From contig OY292276.1 of the NCBI GenBank assembly GCA_958496175.1, positions 55,193,080 to 55,257,079 on the forward strand: a stretch of 64,000 nucleotides of DNA. Direction: 5' to 3'. The notes beneath the pieces are model-generated. The model was not told where the DNA came from. It searched no databases and saw only the letters and a program-made list of their open reading frames with translations. Numbering within the stretch: the stretch's first letter is position 1; every line of letters begins with the position of its first letter. This DNA is from Sisyra terminalis (taxonomy: Eukaryota > Arthropoda > Insecta > Neuroptera > Sisyridae). Both the position numbers and the translations under genes were made by a program. Below are positions 36,434-48,299 of the stretch, one piece after another.

Positions 36434-36464
36434 AAATTTCAATGATTGCATAGATCATGAACCA
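36434..36464 (+). promoter_or_regulatory. dispersed motif, copy 7 (TTCAATGATTG subtype)
   Basis: Reads AAATTTCAATGATTGCATAG then ATCATGAACC. It is part of the duplicated 35.9/36.4 kb block. Confidence 0.5.
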
Positions 36465-37360
36465 ATTGATAGCCTCTATTTTATTTAGGACCCCAGTGGT
36501 TTTTTGTTCAAATTTTAAGCTCTTTTGTTTACCTTGAAGTTAGATTTAGGTATAATATGAAACTGCAATAATCTAATACTAATCATTGAGTTGGGACCAC
36601 GTAAAAATGATTGTTGTAATGCTTGTTGTTGTAAAAGTTTTTGTTAAAATTTTGTTTTAAATGTAGTATTTATTACAAAATTTAATATTTATTTGATACT
36701 TACTTTTAAAAATATGTTAACATTTTCCTAATTGACACTAATATTTGGTCAAATCCTCGCTATTTTTAATAACAACCGGTGGTTTCCACTGGCATATTGT
36801 TGATACAACGCTTAATTATTTATTAAATTTTAGCACTATTGTACCATGGAATTGTAACTTTAGGTCTTAGAACATCGAGAGGATTATGGAAAGAGTAAAT
36901 TTGGGTTTTAAGGATACCCCAAATATTCTTAATTTAATTATGTATAATCAATAAAATTGCCCATGCAAGGAAAAATAGGAAATCAAGACGTGTATAATTT
37001 ATTTTCATGCACTAGGCATGATAACAGGATACACCATTATACACGCATATATTTGAAGTTCTGCGTTGTAAATGATAAAAAATGGTATCAAAATGCCATT
37101 TAATACTTTTAAATATTGATTACTGTTGTATCTTCAACAAAATACGGCGTTTCATGATCTTCTTCTGAAAGATAAGGCCATATTATTGTGAATGGTGGGT
37201 GCTTTACAAATGTTAGTACACAGTCTTCCTGATACCGTGTTCTAGAATTCCTCTTTACTAATTTATGACTCCTTGCCAAAACTTCAAGATCACACAAATC
37301 GATAAAAACCATTTAGAAAATAGAGGTTTTATAAAATTTTCAACTCTCTTTTTTGATAAG

Positions 37361-37363
<3 letters not shown>

Positions 37364-37405
<42 letters not shown>
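37364..37405. repeat. (AT)n microsatellite
   Basis: About 40 bp of uninterrupted AT dinucleotides. Confidence 0.95.
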
Positions 37406-37409
<4 letters not shown>

Positions 37410-38309
37410 TACTTTATCAATAATTTTTACCATTCTTAAATCTTCTTCGGTAAAATGTTGATATTTTCTGGCAAACTAAAGCCTATTTTTTATATTTTAA
37501 CAGTAAGCTTTGGCCGAGTACCAAGCTTTAGCTGGATGCCTATATTTCAGATTATCTTCATACAATCGCCTTCGTTACATTCTCTTGAAAATTGTTATTC
37601 CAAAATTAAGTAGATTGAAGTAAAAACTTTGTAATATTAAAAAAAGATTTTCAATTGCTTTCTTTAAGATCTTACGACCCGTTCGATGCATTTTGTTGTT
37701 CTGAATCCTCCACAATTGCGTCGATTGTTGAGATTCATTCGATTTTTGTATATTCTCAATCGTTTTGAATAGATTTTTTCACTTTTCCTGTATTTTTTCT
37801 CGAAAGAAAAATTTGTTGGTCATTATTAAAGTCTATACAGCTAATCTCCTTTACTTTCACTTATATCTTTGGTCTTACCTATTTTTTGATATGTAATTAC
37901 AAATACGCAAACAATCGCACTTTACTCGTAAACAATTACGTTAAAACAATTAAACTATTGTTATTTATGTAACAACATTTATGTTTATACAAGCTTTCGA
38001 GAGTACATACATTAAAACTGGGACATAACCAGGTGAAGAGTTTGAAAAAAATTTACATTTTTAAACTTTATTTGATACTTTAAACACAGCTTCAAGAGTA
38101 TTGCCAATTGATATAATTAATGAGGCTTAGTCATAAACGATTTCCAGAAAAAAAAAGTTGAAAATTTATTTAGATTTACTTAAAATGTTTCAATAATCCT
38201 TATTTCAATAATATAGAATGATAAATAATTGTTAATACCAATTATTGTTTATGAAACAGACCGATGTTTCAAGGAATTGAGAGAAAAGAATAATGTGGCC
38301 CGATAACTA

Positions 38310-38340
38310 AAGATTTCAATGATTGTATAGCACAGGAACC
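38310..38340 (+). promoter_or_regulatory. dispersed motif, copy 8 (TTCAATGATTG subtype)
   Basis: Reads AGATTTCAATGATTGTATAG then CACAGGAACC. The flanks do not match copies 6 and 7. Confidence 0.5.
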
Positions 38341-39029
38341 CTTTTATATGAGCTATGTATGAGATTAACATAACATACAGTGCTGGATATAAAATTTTCT
38401 TTTATAATTCTAAAATTTTAAAAAAAGGGTATCATATTATAGACTGTAATAGTTCCATAATATAAAAATTTTTGCATCGAATATGAAAAAACGTCAGTAT
38501 TTTTTTTTTATAGTTTTTTTTTTTATATCAATATTCCTCGAGTTCTACATAACCGATTAAATCGTGGTACATCTCAAATTGTTCGTTATAGCAACTACTA
38601 TAATGTACATTAGGATTTATAAATTTGGTCAAAATTTCTTCTTCACCTCTTTCTCTCCACTTCCTGTGATCCAACAGGATAAAACATGTGTTTTGTTTAA
38701 AGAAAAACACAAATTTTTGTCTAAAAGAAAATATCCCAGAGAGAACTGTTGTTATTGGGGAATCACGTTTAATGTACTACATAATTATTTTGTCGCACAT
38801 TTTTTGGGCTTATGAATCGCTGGAATAAGCATTTATTTTAAAAACTGAGACTATTATTTGTAGCTTTTTAGATGCAATAGAAAATCAATACTTATTAAAC
38901 TTATGTTTTTTTTTAATTTTATTTATTTATTGTTGCTCTAGCTGCTAAGGCTATGTCGCGACTTGCTAAATTTTAGCTTACTCTACATTCTACATAGTAT
39001 ATAATACAGTATTAATACAATATAATGTA

Positions 39030-39938
39030 GGGGAACTTGGGACGGAACGGGGTATCTAAGTTTTAATTACAATTTACGAGAGATTTAAAGAAACAATCTC
39101 ATTGTTTTGTAATTTATATATTTATTTAATTCATTCTTTACAAATAAAGGTTTTATTGATTTAAATTAAGAATTTATACTAAAAATGTAGGTTTCAAAAA
39201 TAAATGGAAATTTCCCATTCTGCCCTACCCCCTAGGGCACAATAGGAAATAAGTCTGGGGTACAAAAGGATACTTGTTATTGGCTTCGTTTGCAGATGAA
39301 GACACTGTCATCATCGTGTTTAGCCCAACACATGCCAAATGTGCCCATTTTTGACAAATACTGCAGGAACATCAGTTTTCATTAGATTTGGAGTAAAAAT
39401 CCTGACAGTATAAGCAGATTACTTCTACATCTTCCGACCTTTCTTATATATGGACTGTCGGCTATTTTTCCTTATATTTGTACGCACTATCTGCTGATAA
39501 AATAAAAATGTCTATCTGAATGGGAAATTCTATCTGAATGGTATATCCCATTCCGCCCTATCCATTGTGCCCCAAAGCACCTTTCCCACATGCATGACTA
39601 TTATGGCAGGATATATTGGTTATATTTGAATTATCACTGGGCTTTTAGTTAGTCAACAGTATGTTTTAACAAACATTTCATGTTAATATTCAAACAAAAA
39701 TAGAACATAGGATAATTACCTTAGAGTTACTTTCCAAAAATTAGAATTCGGATAGGTTTATTTCGACTTTTGATAAAAATAAAAACAACTGCACTCTTTA
39801 CTGGCGATAGCAACTTTTTATAATGCAGCACAGTTAATTGAACATTGAGTATGATTTTTAAGCGTTTTTGACATCTGTAACAAGCGCTAATTCCATTTCC
39901 CATTCCGCCCCGGTACCCCATTCCGCCCCATGTTCCCA
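39030..39938. mobile_element. TA-flanked GGGGCGGAAC element, copy 2
   Basis: Ends GGGGAACTTGGGACGGAACG and CATTCCGCCCCATGTTCCC, with TA at 39028-39029 and 39939-39940. The internal sequence is nearly identical to 13162-14075, down to the segment around GATGAAGACACTGTCATCAT. The two copies are clearly recent siblings in the same orientation. Confidence 0.9.
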
Positions 39939-39940
39939 TA

Positions 39941-40478
39941 AATAAATGATATAAGACAATCCAGGTCTATATATGGTTGTAAAATGCCGTTCTTCTTATG
40001 GCCCGCCAACACTCCAGAAAACCCGTCTTCTCCGGGCTCAGGTCCGTTGAACTTTTTTTAGAAATAGAAAAAAATTAAATTTCATTAATAAAAATATTGT
40101 GGTTGTATATTTGAACCTGCAATAATTCAGAGTAAATAATTAAAGCTTGAAATAAAAACATTACTTAAATATATGAAATTCAACATAACAATTTTTACCG
40201 TATAGCTATTTGTTGGGCATATTTTTAAGAAGACAATTAAAGCTTTTCCTTGATATTTGTGATAATCATGAAATTGATAACTTTTTCTTTTAATTAAAAT
40301 GAAGTAAATTCAAATAGTCCGTCTTATCAACAATTTAGAGTTAATAGCTTCAATGGTACAACAATGCTTTTCAAGACCATAAATTTTTACTGTGTAGTAT
40401 TCAATTGTTTCAATGTAAATTTTGGGAATATCCGGTCATTTTTGAATTGCAATTTGTTGTTCAACGGAATTTGTTTTG
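39941..40478. other. upstream region of the 40.6 kb gene
   Basis: No gene is seen. Presumed proximal regulatory DNA for 40564-40872. Confidence 0.45.
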
Positions 40479-40515
40479 TATAAAATGGTCGTTGAATTTT
40501 AGGACTTCATCAGTT
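40479..40515 (+). promoter_or_regulatory. core promoter of the 40.6 kb gene
   Basis: TATAAAA (40479-40485) lies 33 nt before the A of TCAGTT (40510-40515). The leader is about 52 nt. It lies inside a longer open frame, which shows that the frame's first ATG (40405) is not used. Confidence 0.8.
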
Positions 40516-40563
40516 GGTCTTGCACAGTTGTGGAAATTTTATCTTTGGTACGAAAAATTGAAA

Positions 40564-40872
40564 ATGTTTTTGATTGTGTTTTTGGGATTGGCCGGAGCTT
40601 TGGGAATGGTTGGATCGAGTCCGGTGCCGGGATATGTGACGTTATGGCATTCAACTCCGGTAGCTATTGCACCATTGATCGCTGCCAATCCGGAAGTACC
40701 TCAGGGGCGTACTGCACGTCTGGAACTTCAAAGACCTGCGACGGTTTTTAATCAGCATTCTATCACTCCTGTTGTGACTCATGGTGCTTATGTGGCGGCT
40801 CCTTCGGTGCCATATGTGCTGACACATCCAGCACATTACTCAACACTTTCGCATTCGATTCATGTGGTTTAA
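40564..40872 (+). CDS. small secreted cuticle-like protein with diverged module
   Basis: Encodes 102 residues. Residues 1-18 (MFLIVFLGLAGALGMVGS) are the signal peptide. The mature protein is less repetitive than its neighbours: a Val/Ala/Pro N-terminal half with HSTPVAIAPLIAANPEVP, then a basic stretch QGRTARLELQRP. Residues 60-74 (TVFNQHSITPVVTHG) read like a diverged form of the S-x-Q-S-x-x-V-V-H-G module. The end is His/Tyr/Ser-rich (HPAHYSTLSHSIHVV). There is no cysteine. The start was chosen because the TATA box and initiator lie between it and the upstream in-frame ATG. A polyadenylation-type AATAAA follows the stop by about 50 bp. Membership in the cuticle family is inferred from position, promoter type and the weak module; the precise role is unknown. 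Confidence 0.75.
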   Translation: MFLIVFLGLAGALGMVGSSPVPGYVTLWHSTPVAIAPLIAANPEVPQGRTARLELQRPATVFNQHSITPVVTHGAYVAAPSVPYVLTHPAHYSTLSHSIHVV

Positions 40873-42969
40873 GAGTTGGCTAATTGGTATTGTTGCTTTG
40901 GTACCAATTAAAAAATTAACCAATAAATAAAATAATTATTTTATTTTCCTTGTATAAATAGTCCTTTTGTCCTTTCTTTTTATTGATAATCGCTGGATTT
41001 TTTTTAACATAGGGAAAACTTTTTCAGTGACCATATTATATTTTCAATAGAAAGAAATAGAATCAGGAAATATTTTTGGTATTTATTTTTCATACCGTTT
41101 CCAAAAAATGTTTCTTAAAAATGGCGATGGGCTAAACATATTGATCGTGTAGGAGACCGTTGATATATAAGGGAAGCAAGGGAAATGACTTTCTGGAAGC
41201 CGATTGAAGTCCTCCTCATGGTAGACTAAGAGAGAGCCGTCACTGAGGTGGATAGGCAACCTGATGCCAATGGCCGAAGACCAAAAGAAATGGAAGACCC
41301 AGATCCACTTCTTTATTAAGATGTTGGACTCAGGAGACCAGGATTAAATAGGAAGAGAAAATCTTACATCAATCTTAAAGGCATTTTGGTTTGAGTCTAT
41401 GCTAAATTTGGTGTGGTTACTATCCCCGACCTATTAGTCAATAAAAATTAATATTAACTTTTATACTTATTTATTGATTCATAAAAGTATTTATCATCAA
41501 TTAATCATAAAATTCTGAAGGCTTCTGATTTTTTTCCGCATTTTTTTTTTTTTGGTAATACAATCAACAAAATTAAATTATTGATCGAAGACAAATTCTT
41601 ATGAGTAATTATTCTAGATCGTTGCGTTGAAATTCGACCTTAACTCTTTCGTTTTATTATATCAAAAGTAACCGTTTATTATAAGCCACTTATCTTATAA
41701 TCAACAGTAGAGACAAGATCACAGAACATATAGGATCAAATGAGTTGGCGAAAATCGAGAAGGTCGTCTTGTCATTTTACGGAAAGAATTTTTTTCAAAA
41801 TTTATTTATATCGCTCCATAAATTATTCAAATTTAATTATAGACCTCACATGATATTTTAATCTCAAACAATTATATCATATAAATCAAAATATCTTTTC
41901 GCTGAAAAATGGATCAAATTTATCGATACAACCACCGACTTAAGTACAAATGGGTTACTAATTGTACTTTTTTTCCTGGTATGACTTTGTATTTTTATGC
42001 AGTCTTGGACTTGAGAGTTTTGTTAATGATTTTTTTAAGTGGTTATGTAAATGTAATGGCTTTGTGTGTTACAATTTAAATGAGATCTATGATTATAAGG
42101 AAATGATCACGGATTTTGCTCATTAACGAGCCTTGTTGGTGAGTCAAAAGTTTCACAGAAAATTGGTGCATTTTTTAGGAAATTTAATAGTGGGTAATTA
42201 AGAAAGGGAGAGACTTTAATGCATGGAAAAGGTCGAGTCATCGCAATAATAATTAAAAATGATTAGTTTAGCTGAAGATTTTCCGGCTTATTTTCCATAG
42301 TAAATCTTTGATACTTCTCAATCTTTTTGGTACTTAATTCATTTTAAATTTTTCAAACATGTTTTTAACATTCAAGTTCTAAACATTCAAGTACTTTAAC
42401 CATTTTTTTTTGGAGTTTAAGTACTAATTTTCCTATCAAAAGATCCTTCTTTTATTGAATAATTCTTTTATTAATAATGTCATAGCACGATAATCTTTGA
42501 TTTTATCATTGGAATATCCTCAATATTTTAATTGGAACACTTATTTTCCAGTTGTATTAGTAGAGAATCCATGCGGGTTCCAAATGGTTCAAACCTTTGT
42601 CGCTTAAATCATTTGGTTCCTCCCGGAACATATCTACTTTATTTATTGTTGATTTGATAAAATTTACCTCAATAACAACCAACATCATTTGTATTTCCTT
42701 TTCTGTTTTTGTTAACACTATTAGAGTTTAAGCATATTTAATGACTTCGATGGTTCTTTTACCTATTGCTAAGTCTTTGTTTTGATCTAGAGCTTGAAAT
42801 CTTAATCATTCCTGGGTTATACCTATTAAACAGGATTGTCAATAAATTCCAGTTTCAATTTGGTGGTTTTAATATCTTCTATGTATATAAGAATTTAAAA
42901 GAGGTACTTTAGTTTAGATTCCACTATTCTTGTGATATGAAAAAACTAAAAAAAATGTAAATTCTTTAT
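40873..42969. other. intergenic, no gene
   Basis: Contains the AATAAA signal of the 40.6 kb gene (about 40921) and one dispersed motif copy (42210). A stretch of more balanced composition at about 41140-41400 might be a retroelement scrap, but I could not identify it. Confidence 0.45.
42210..42234 (+). promoter_or_regulatory. dispersed GAGAYTTCAATG motif, copy 9
   Basis: Reads GAGACTTTAATGCATGGAAA then AGG. It shares GCATGG and AAAAGG with copy 2 (24016). Confidence 0.6.
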
Positions 42970-43300
42970 CATTACAAATGTCATTATATGAACCGTTTAT
43001 TTTGAAAGTGAGTTAAGTCTATTTCAAGAACAATTCCTATTGTGATATCATTTTTAACCATAAGAACATAAGATACTAAGGAGTGAATAATTGGCGTTTT
43101 TGTTAACACCTAAAAAGAGATCAGTAATTTATGAAAATTTAGCAGTTAAATAATTAACATACTTTGTTCTAGTTACAAGAAGAAGAACCACCATATAGAC
43201 CGTCCTTGAAATGGACTTACACCACTTTCAAAATAAACGAGTCATATATTTATGATTGATTTTTATCCTGTAGTTTATCTTCAATTTGTCAACTTATATA
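42970..43300. mobile_element. foldback element, CGTTTATTTTGA family, copy 2
   Basis: The left part has CCGTTTATTTTGAAAGTGAG, then TCTATTTCAAGAAC. The right part has CCTTGAAATGGACTTACACC, then ACTTTCAAAATAAACGAG. It matches 33405-33714 in reverse orientation, including the outer flank ATCCTGTAGTTTATCTTCAA. Confidence 0.75.
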
Positions 43301-43734
43301 TGATAACTTTTACGAATTTAAAAAAATATTAATAGTTGAAAGTTTTGATTTTTTGAAAGTTGCTCCCGTGGAAGGATATATGAAGTGAATTTTGCTAATT
43401 TTTAATAAAATATCGGTCCATTAGAACTTGACATTTTTTAATAATCGTTTCGAGAACTAGTTTCGAGAAAAACACGTTTTAAGTTTTAAACAGGGGTCAT
43501 TGGGTATTGGAACCCTGTGAACTGCCTATTGTTAAAATCGGTTCAGCTAAAATGGTTATAATTTTTAAAATAATTCGAATTTCCAAAAATCCTTTTAATA
43601 AAATATTCTTGAATATCAAAACCATCGAATTTTTCAACTCTTCAATCAAGAATATCCCCTTAATTTTGTGCTCCTTACTCAAGTTGAAGATCAATCGTTT
43701 GTCCCCTTAATCGATTACTAATCTTTTTGACAAC
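43301..43734. other. probable transposon-derived, unclassified
   Basis: GTTTCGAGAAAAACACGTTT near 43457 resembles a phrase found inside the TTAA-flanked elements at 52380 and 59630. This suggests a further decayed member, but its ends are not visible. Confidence 0.35.
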
Positions 43735-44247
43735 TTTTTTGTTATTTTTTATTTTAAACAAACTTAAAGTCTCAGACTTCGAATTTTGTTTTTGAATACA
43801 ACTAGTACCTAATTGTTTGTAAAAAAAGTTTTAACGTGTAGACTCTTTCCCTTCCGTCACAATCATTCCGTGAAAATTAGAGTTTTTACAAATGAGAGCT
43901 AAAAATTTAGGCTGAAATTTCACCCCTTAGAATTACATTTAGGTGAAAACTTCTTGTTACAACCTTATAGCTTATAATTTCATGAACCCACTGCTTTTAG
44001 TTTTATTTTGATAGGACAAATAGGGCCTGAGATAATCAAGTTTCCGTAAATCTTTAAAAGTGCGAAAATGTCTGCGCCTAGTAAAACTAATATGGCCACC
44101 ACTGGAAAACTAAAAACAATAAAATTTAAATAAAGATGAATTTGAACTACCAACATGTTTGGGTGATAGCACACAAAAAATTATTTTTTTTAATATGGTT
44201 GAGCAAACATTTTATTTATTTTTGGATCACTTTATTTGGATTGACCC
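43735..44247 (-). mobile_element. single arm of the 1351-2632 foldback family
   Basis: Matches the right arm of the 1.4-2.6 kb element from TTTACAAATGAGAGCTAAAA (GAGAACTAAAA there) through GGGCCTGAGATAATCAAG to the end at GGATTGACCC, and also matches the inner segment AGTCTCAGACTTCGAATTTT. The opposite arm is missing. Confidence 0.8.
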
Positions 44248-46335
44248 AAATATAATTGAAAAAAATAATACAGAGCATGTTAGGATAAGAAAAATAAATT
44301 GTAAACAATAAAGGATACCACAGTAAATATTAGATGAGGGAAATTATAGTAATTTGTAAGTTTATGACCTTTAAAAACAAAAATGTGTTTTATTTTTTCT
44401 CTTGAGTCTAATAATTTTCAGACCTCTGTGGCTCCACAAGAAGCTGCGATTTTTTAAATAGGATTGTAGGATAGGGAAGTACTGATCACGTAAGGTAGCA
44501 ATAATATATCTAAGAACGTATTTAAGGACTTTTAAAATTAGATATTTTTAGAGAAGTATAAATATTTTTAGATAGATAAAAGAAATTGAAATAATTTAGA
44601 TATTTATATCTCAATGATCAATAAATCATTAACATAGTTGGCATAAGACCATGTTTGTTTCATTTACGAAGTTACGGGTATAGAATATTTTTTCTTTATT
44701 TGCCTATCTAATTTTGAGTATCCTATAAATTAAATGAAGAATAATTCAAGTGGAACCATAAGTTCTATTTATAGTAAAATTTCAATTTTTAAGTGACATT
44801 TTAATTTGAAGTTAACACGCTATTATTCTTCCAATTATAAATCGATTTCCCAACAAATTTTTAGATCAAAATGCTATAGTAAATATATTTATATATCTAA
44901 TTGCATTGCACAATTACACAAACGGAATTCATTTTATTATTATTATTATTTGAAGCAAGAAAAAAAATTAATAAAGGCCTTAAAATGAAAGGTCTTAAAA
45001 TAACAAACTATGAGCACTGTGGCTACAAATAAAAAGCCCATTTAACAAAGAGAAAAATTCCGATAATTGAGTTCATGGATGACGGAAAATGTGAAGAAGG
45101 CGAAGGCGACATTCAAACTTCCATCTTGCTAAAAAAAATTCAATAAACCTTTTTTTTTTGTTCTTATTATATTTATATTAATATTACTTGAGTATATATT
45201 ATTTAATAGGATTGAGTAAGACAATTTGTGTAACTCGGTAAGGCATTTCATGTCGTTCCAAATGAGGACATTGCGGCTCAAAACCTACATGAAAATCACT
45301 GAAATGGAAAATTAGTTGAGGTCTTGACTTAACGGCAATTAGTTGTAAGAGAAACTTATATTAACGTGAAAATGAAAATGTGAAGTTCGATAACGAATTA
45401 GTGACGCCCTTTTCCTATGAAAATCGACTATTTTTTTTTGGAAAAAAGCGATAGGAATAAGGAAATTTTCCCTTCTCTATGAAAGAAAAATAATGAATAA
45501 AATATTTCAAAATTGATCAAGGTTACGTTAGGTAAAAATAAGTAATTATCTATGGATGAAATTTCACTTTGACCTCTTTGTAATGATTTAATTTATGTAA
45601 TTGTTAATTAAAAAAAAACAACAGTAATTAATTGCCTAATTTAGATTTTATGTTTGAGAATATTGTTGTTGAAAAAAATTATTTTTGAATTAACTTCTTG
45701 AAAAAAATCTGCCTACACAAGTACTGGCAGTTTGTGTTTAAGAAAAATAATGCTTGATCTCTTCTGAACTGTTACATAATTGAGATTTGCTCGTTAAGAA
45801 AACGTTAACGAGATCCAATCGAAAATGGGTGTGTATTTTCGACATTTTCGACATATTCTCTTTAGTAACGTTTTAGAGTTTTACCCGTTTTTTTTTCCAT
45901 GGAAAACACGAAGACAATAAGACGATCGATATAACGATCATTTTCATTTATAGATCGAAATGGTTTGTTTCACACGACTGAAAAAATTACTTTTCGATTA
46001 ATCGATAATTCATCCGAAAAAAATCGGAATTGAAATCTTTCATTTTCTCGATGTTGCAGTTGAAAATTTAACAGGGAATTTTTCTTAATCGCGTATTGAA
46101 ATCTCCCAAATTCTTGCAGGTGTTTTTGAGATTTACGCAACTTTAAGTTTTGTAAAATGAATTTTTTCTTTTCATTCTTGAAAGTTGTCAACGTTATGAT
46201 TGAACAAAAGGGATGAAAGCTCTTAAATTTTTCTCTCCTTTCCCAAATTACTCTTTTATAAAAATACTCTTTTATTACCCTTTTTTATAGAAATTATTCA
46301 TTTAAATAAAAATTAGAGGATTGATGGATCATAAC
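44248..46335. other. intergenic, AT-rich, no gene
   Basis: No gene is seen. A (TTA)n run lies near 44935-44951. The frames 44806-44988(+) and 45970-46191(-) have no recognisable domain. Confidence 0.5.
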
Positions 46336-47412
46336 TAACGTGACCATACGTCCCACTTTCGGGCTTTGTGTCCTGCTGTCCCCGAAGAACCTAAAAATGT
46401 CCCACTTTGAGAAAAAGTGACCTGTGGTAGGTATTAATTCAACACAACCAAAATCATTATGAAGGTATACCGTATAGATATACCATAAGCCATAAACCTA
46501 TAGTACATGAATAAAAATCATACAAAAATAAGTATCTACAAATTTTAGCTAGTTATCGGCATTAAATAGACCACACATATTATCTTAAGGGGTTAGGGGT
46601 AGTCAGAGACACGAAAAAATGAGAATTTTCAGTAATTTTTTTTTTGCTATTAAATCATGTTATTTTACAAAAGTAATAATATGGCATTATTATACAATGT
46701 TTTGACTTAAAGTCACGAAAATTTAAAAAAAAAAATATAATTTCCAAAGTTATAGCTGTCTGTGTTGACCCAGTTTCAAAAAATGGTCCTTGCGGTGACA
46801 ATCATAAGTCCTTGCAGATTCATCTAAAATCAATCGGATGAAAAAAATAGTTTTATAAATAGATAATCCTGGGCCTGATCGAAGCTTTTTTTTTTTTTCA
46901 AAAATTAACAAAATGGCGGCCTCAGGAAATTTTTTTCTAGATTTTCGGGAAAAAATCAACAGTTAATTGGTCTTAAAAAATCGAAATTTTTGAAAAAAAA
47001 AAATCCTTCGATCAGGCCTGAGTTTATTATGTATTCTAAAAGCTGTATGAATTTCATTAAAATCTACTGAGCGGTTATCAAGTTACAGTTGTCACCAGTT
47101 CAAAAAACATAGTTTTGAGATAAACGAATTCAAAGTTTCACACTAGATTTACATACAGAAATACTAATTATTTAATCACTTACACGGAGTCATCTATTCC
47201 TGGGCCATATAATAGTTCTTCAGCCATTATTACAGTTATTATCGGATCAACTTGAAATTTTCAGAGAATATTTTTAAGATATTACACTTAACGAAAATGC
47301 AAAAAAAAAATGATTTTTTGAAAATCCTGACTACCCCTAACCCCTTAACTGATCCGTTACCTTGCCATGTATTAAAATTTACAGGTGTCCAAAAAAAAAT
47401 ATGGTCACGTTA
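46336..47412. mobile_element. hAT-like non-autonomous element
   Basis: Terminal inverted repeats TAACGTGACCATA (left) and TATGGTCACGTTA (right), continuing left with CGTCCCACTTTCGGG. The 8-bp flanks ATCATAAC (46328-46335) and ATCATAAG (47413-47420) differ at one base, as expected of an ageing 8-bp target duplication. A younger TTAA-flanked element sits inside (46589-47344). Confidence 0.85.
46589..47344. mobile_element. TTAA-flanked (piggyBac-like) miniature element, nested
   Basis: Inverted ends GGGGTTAGGGGTAGTCAG and CTGACTACCCCTAACCCC are perfect over 18 bp and bounded by TTAA on both sides (46585-46588 and 47345-47348). No transposase frame is present. Confidence 0.9.
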
Positions 47413-48299
47413 ATCATAAGAAATCAACTGCAATATTAGTTTGCATCGTTTCACTATATTTAATAGCTTCTTCAGGTTCTGTGTACATCAAAAACAATAC
47501 ATTCAAATTAAACAGATTAAATTATTAAAGAATTTGGAAATTAACAACTATCATACGTCTAATTACAGCATTCAAGTAATTCTATTCATATTTTAATAAG
47601 ATAATAAAAAGTAATCATAAATCTAGGAAATATGGCTTACAATTTCATACAAATTTTACTAATAAACTTTTGCTTATATACTAACCAACAATTAATTTGA
47701 ATTTATTTTTGAATAAGTCACCATGTTGACCCAAAACTCGAAAACTAGCCAATATTTTATTTTTATTCCTTATTTATTTTATCTCTTATTTATTTAGTTT
47801 ACAAGGATGAGATTGAAATTATTTTTCTTAGTACTCAACTGTGTTTTATAGCGGAGCTTTTTAACAAAATTGCCTGTTTTTATGCGTTGTTAAAACTTAA
47901 TTATATTTCCTCATATATTAAAAAATTATATATTATTCAGAATATATGTAAAATTTTAGATTTTATAGTTAAGAACCAATGCATTTAAACTAAGTTTTTC
48001 CCCAATATTATATCAAAATTTTAATATTTCAAAGAAATTTTCGTTACATGTCTTTATCAAGCATTGAAATCTCCAAGCGACTGACCGATTTTTTAAGATA
48101 TTTCCTTCATTTGTGATGTTCAATTTTTTTCTTCGGATATAAGTCGTTTAAATATCACTAGTTAATTTGTGACTATCTATTTTCTTAAATTTTAAAAGTT
48201 GGTTATATTGTTTATATTGATTCTAAGTTTGGTCTTATATTTATTTTACTTTGCAGTCTGGTCACTTTTAAAAGTTCATTGGTCCTTTCTACTTCGTCC
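47413..48299. other. intergenic, no gene
   Basis: No gene is seen. One dispersed motif copy lies at 48043-48074 (minus). Confidence 0.5.
48043..48074 (-). promoter_or_regulatory. dispersed GAGAYTTCAATG motif, copy 10
   Basis: Minus strand reads GGAGATTTCAATGCTTGATA then AAGACATGTAAC. Confidence 0.6.

Larger units (their letters stand above)
35877..36595 (+). repeat. degenerate three-copy repeat around TTTATCCTTGAA
   Basis: Similar blocks of about 100 bp start at 35877, 36365 and 36525. Each has TTGTTTA(T)CCTTGAA, then a G-A-T-A/CAGG segment and GATATGAAA-like or GATATAGC-like sequence. The first two end in a copy of the dispersed TTCAATG motif; the third lacks it. Confidence 0.6.
35035..39029. 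other. long intergenic stretch, no gene
   Basis: No supported gene; frames such as 35011-35262, 36184-36420(-) and 38564-38815(+) show no domain, signal peptide or conservation that I can see. It holds three dispersed motif copies (35943, 36434, 38310), a degenerate repeat at 35877-36595 and an (AT)n tract at about 37364-37405. Confidence 0.5.

Noticed and set aside
40405..40563. N-terminal extension of the 40.6 kb frame
   Set aside because: TATA box and initiator lie inside it, so this part is promoter and leader.
41140..41400. Possible retroelement coding scrap
   Set aside because: Base composition is less AT-rich, but no frame gave a motif that I recognise.
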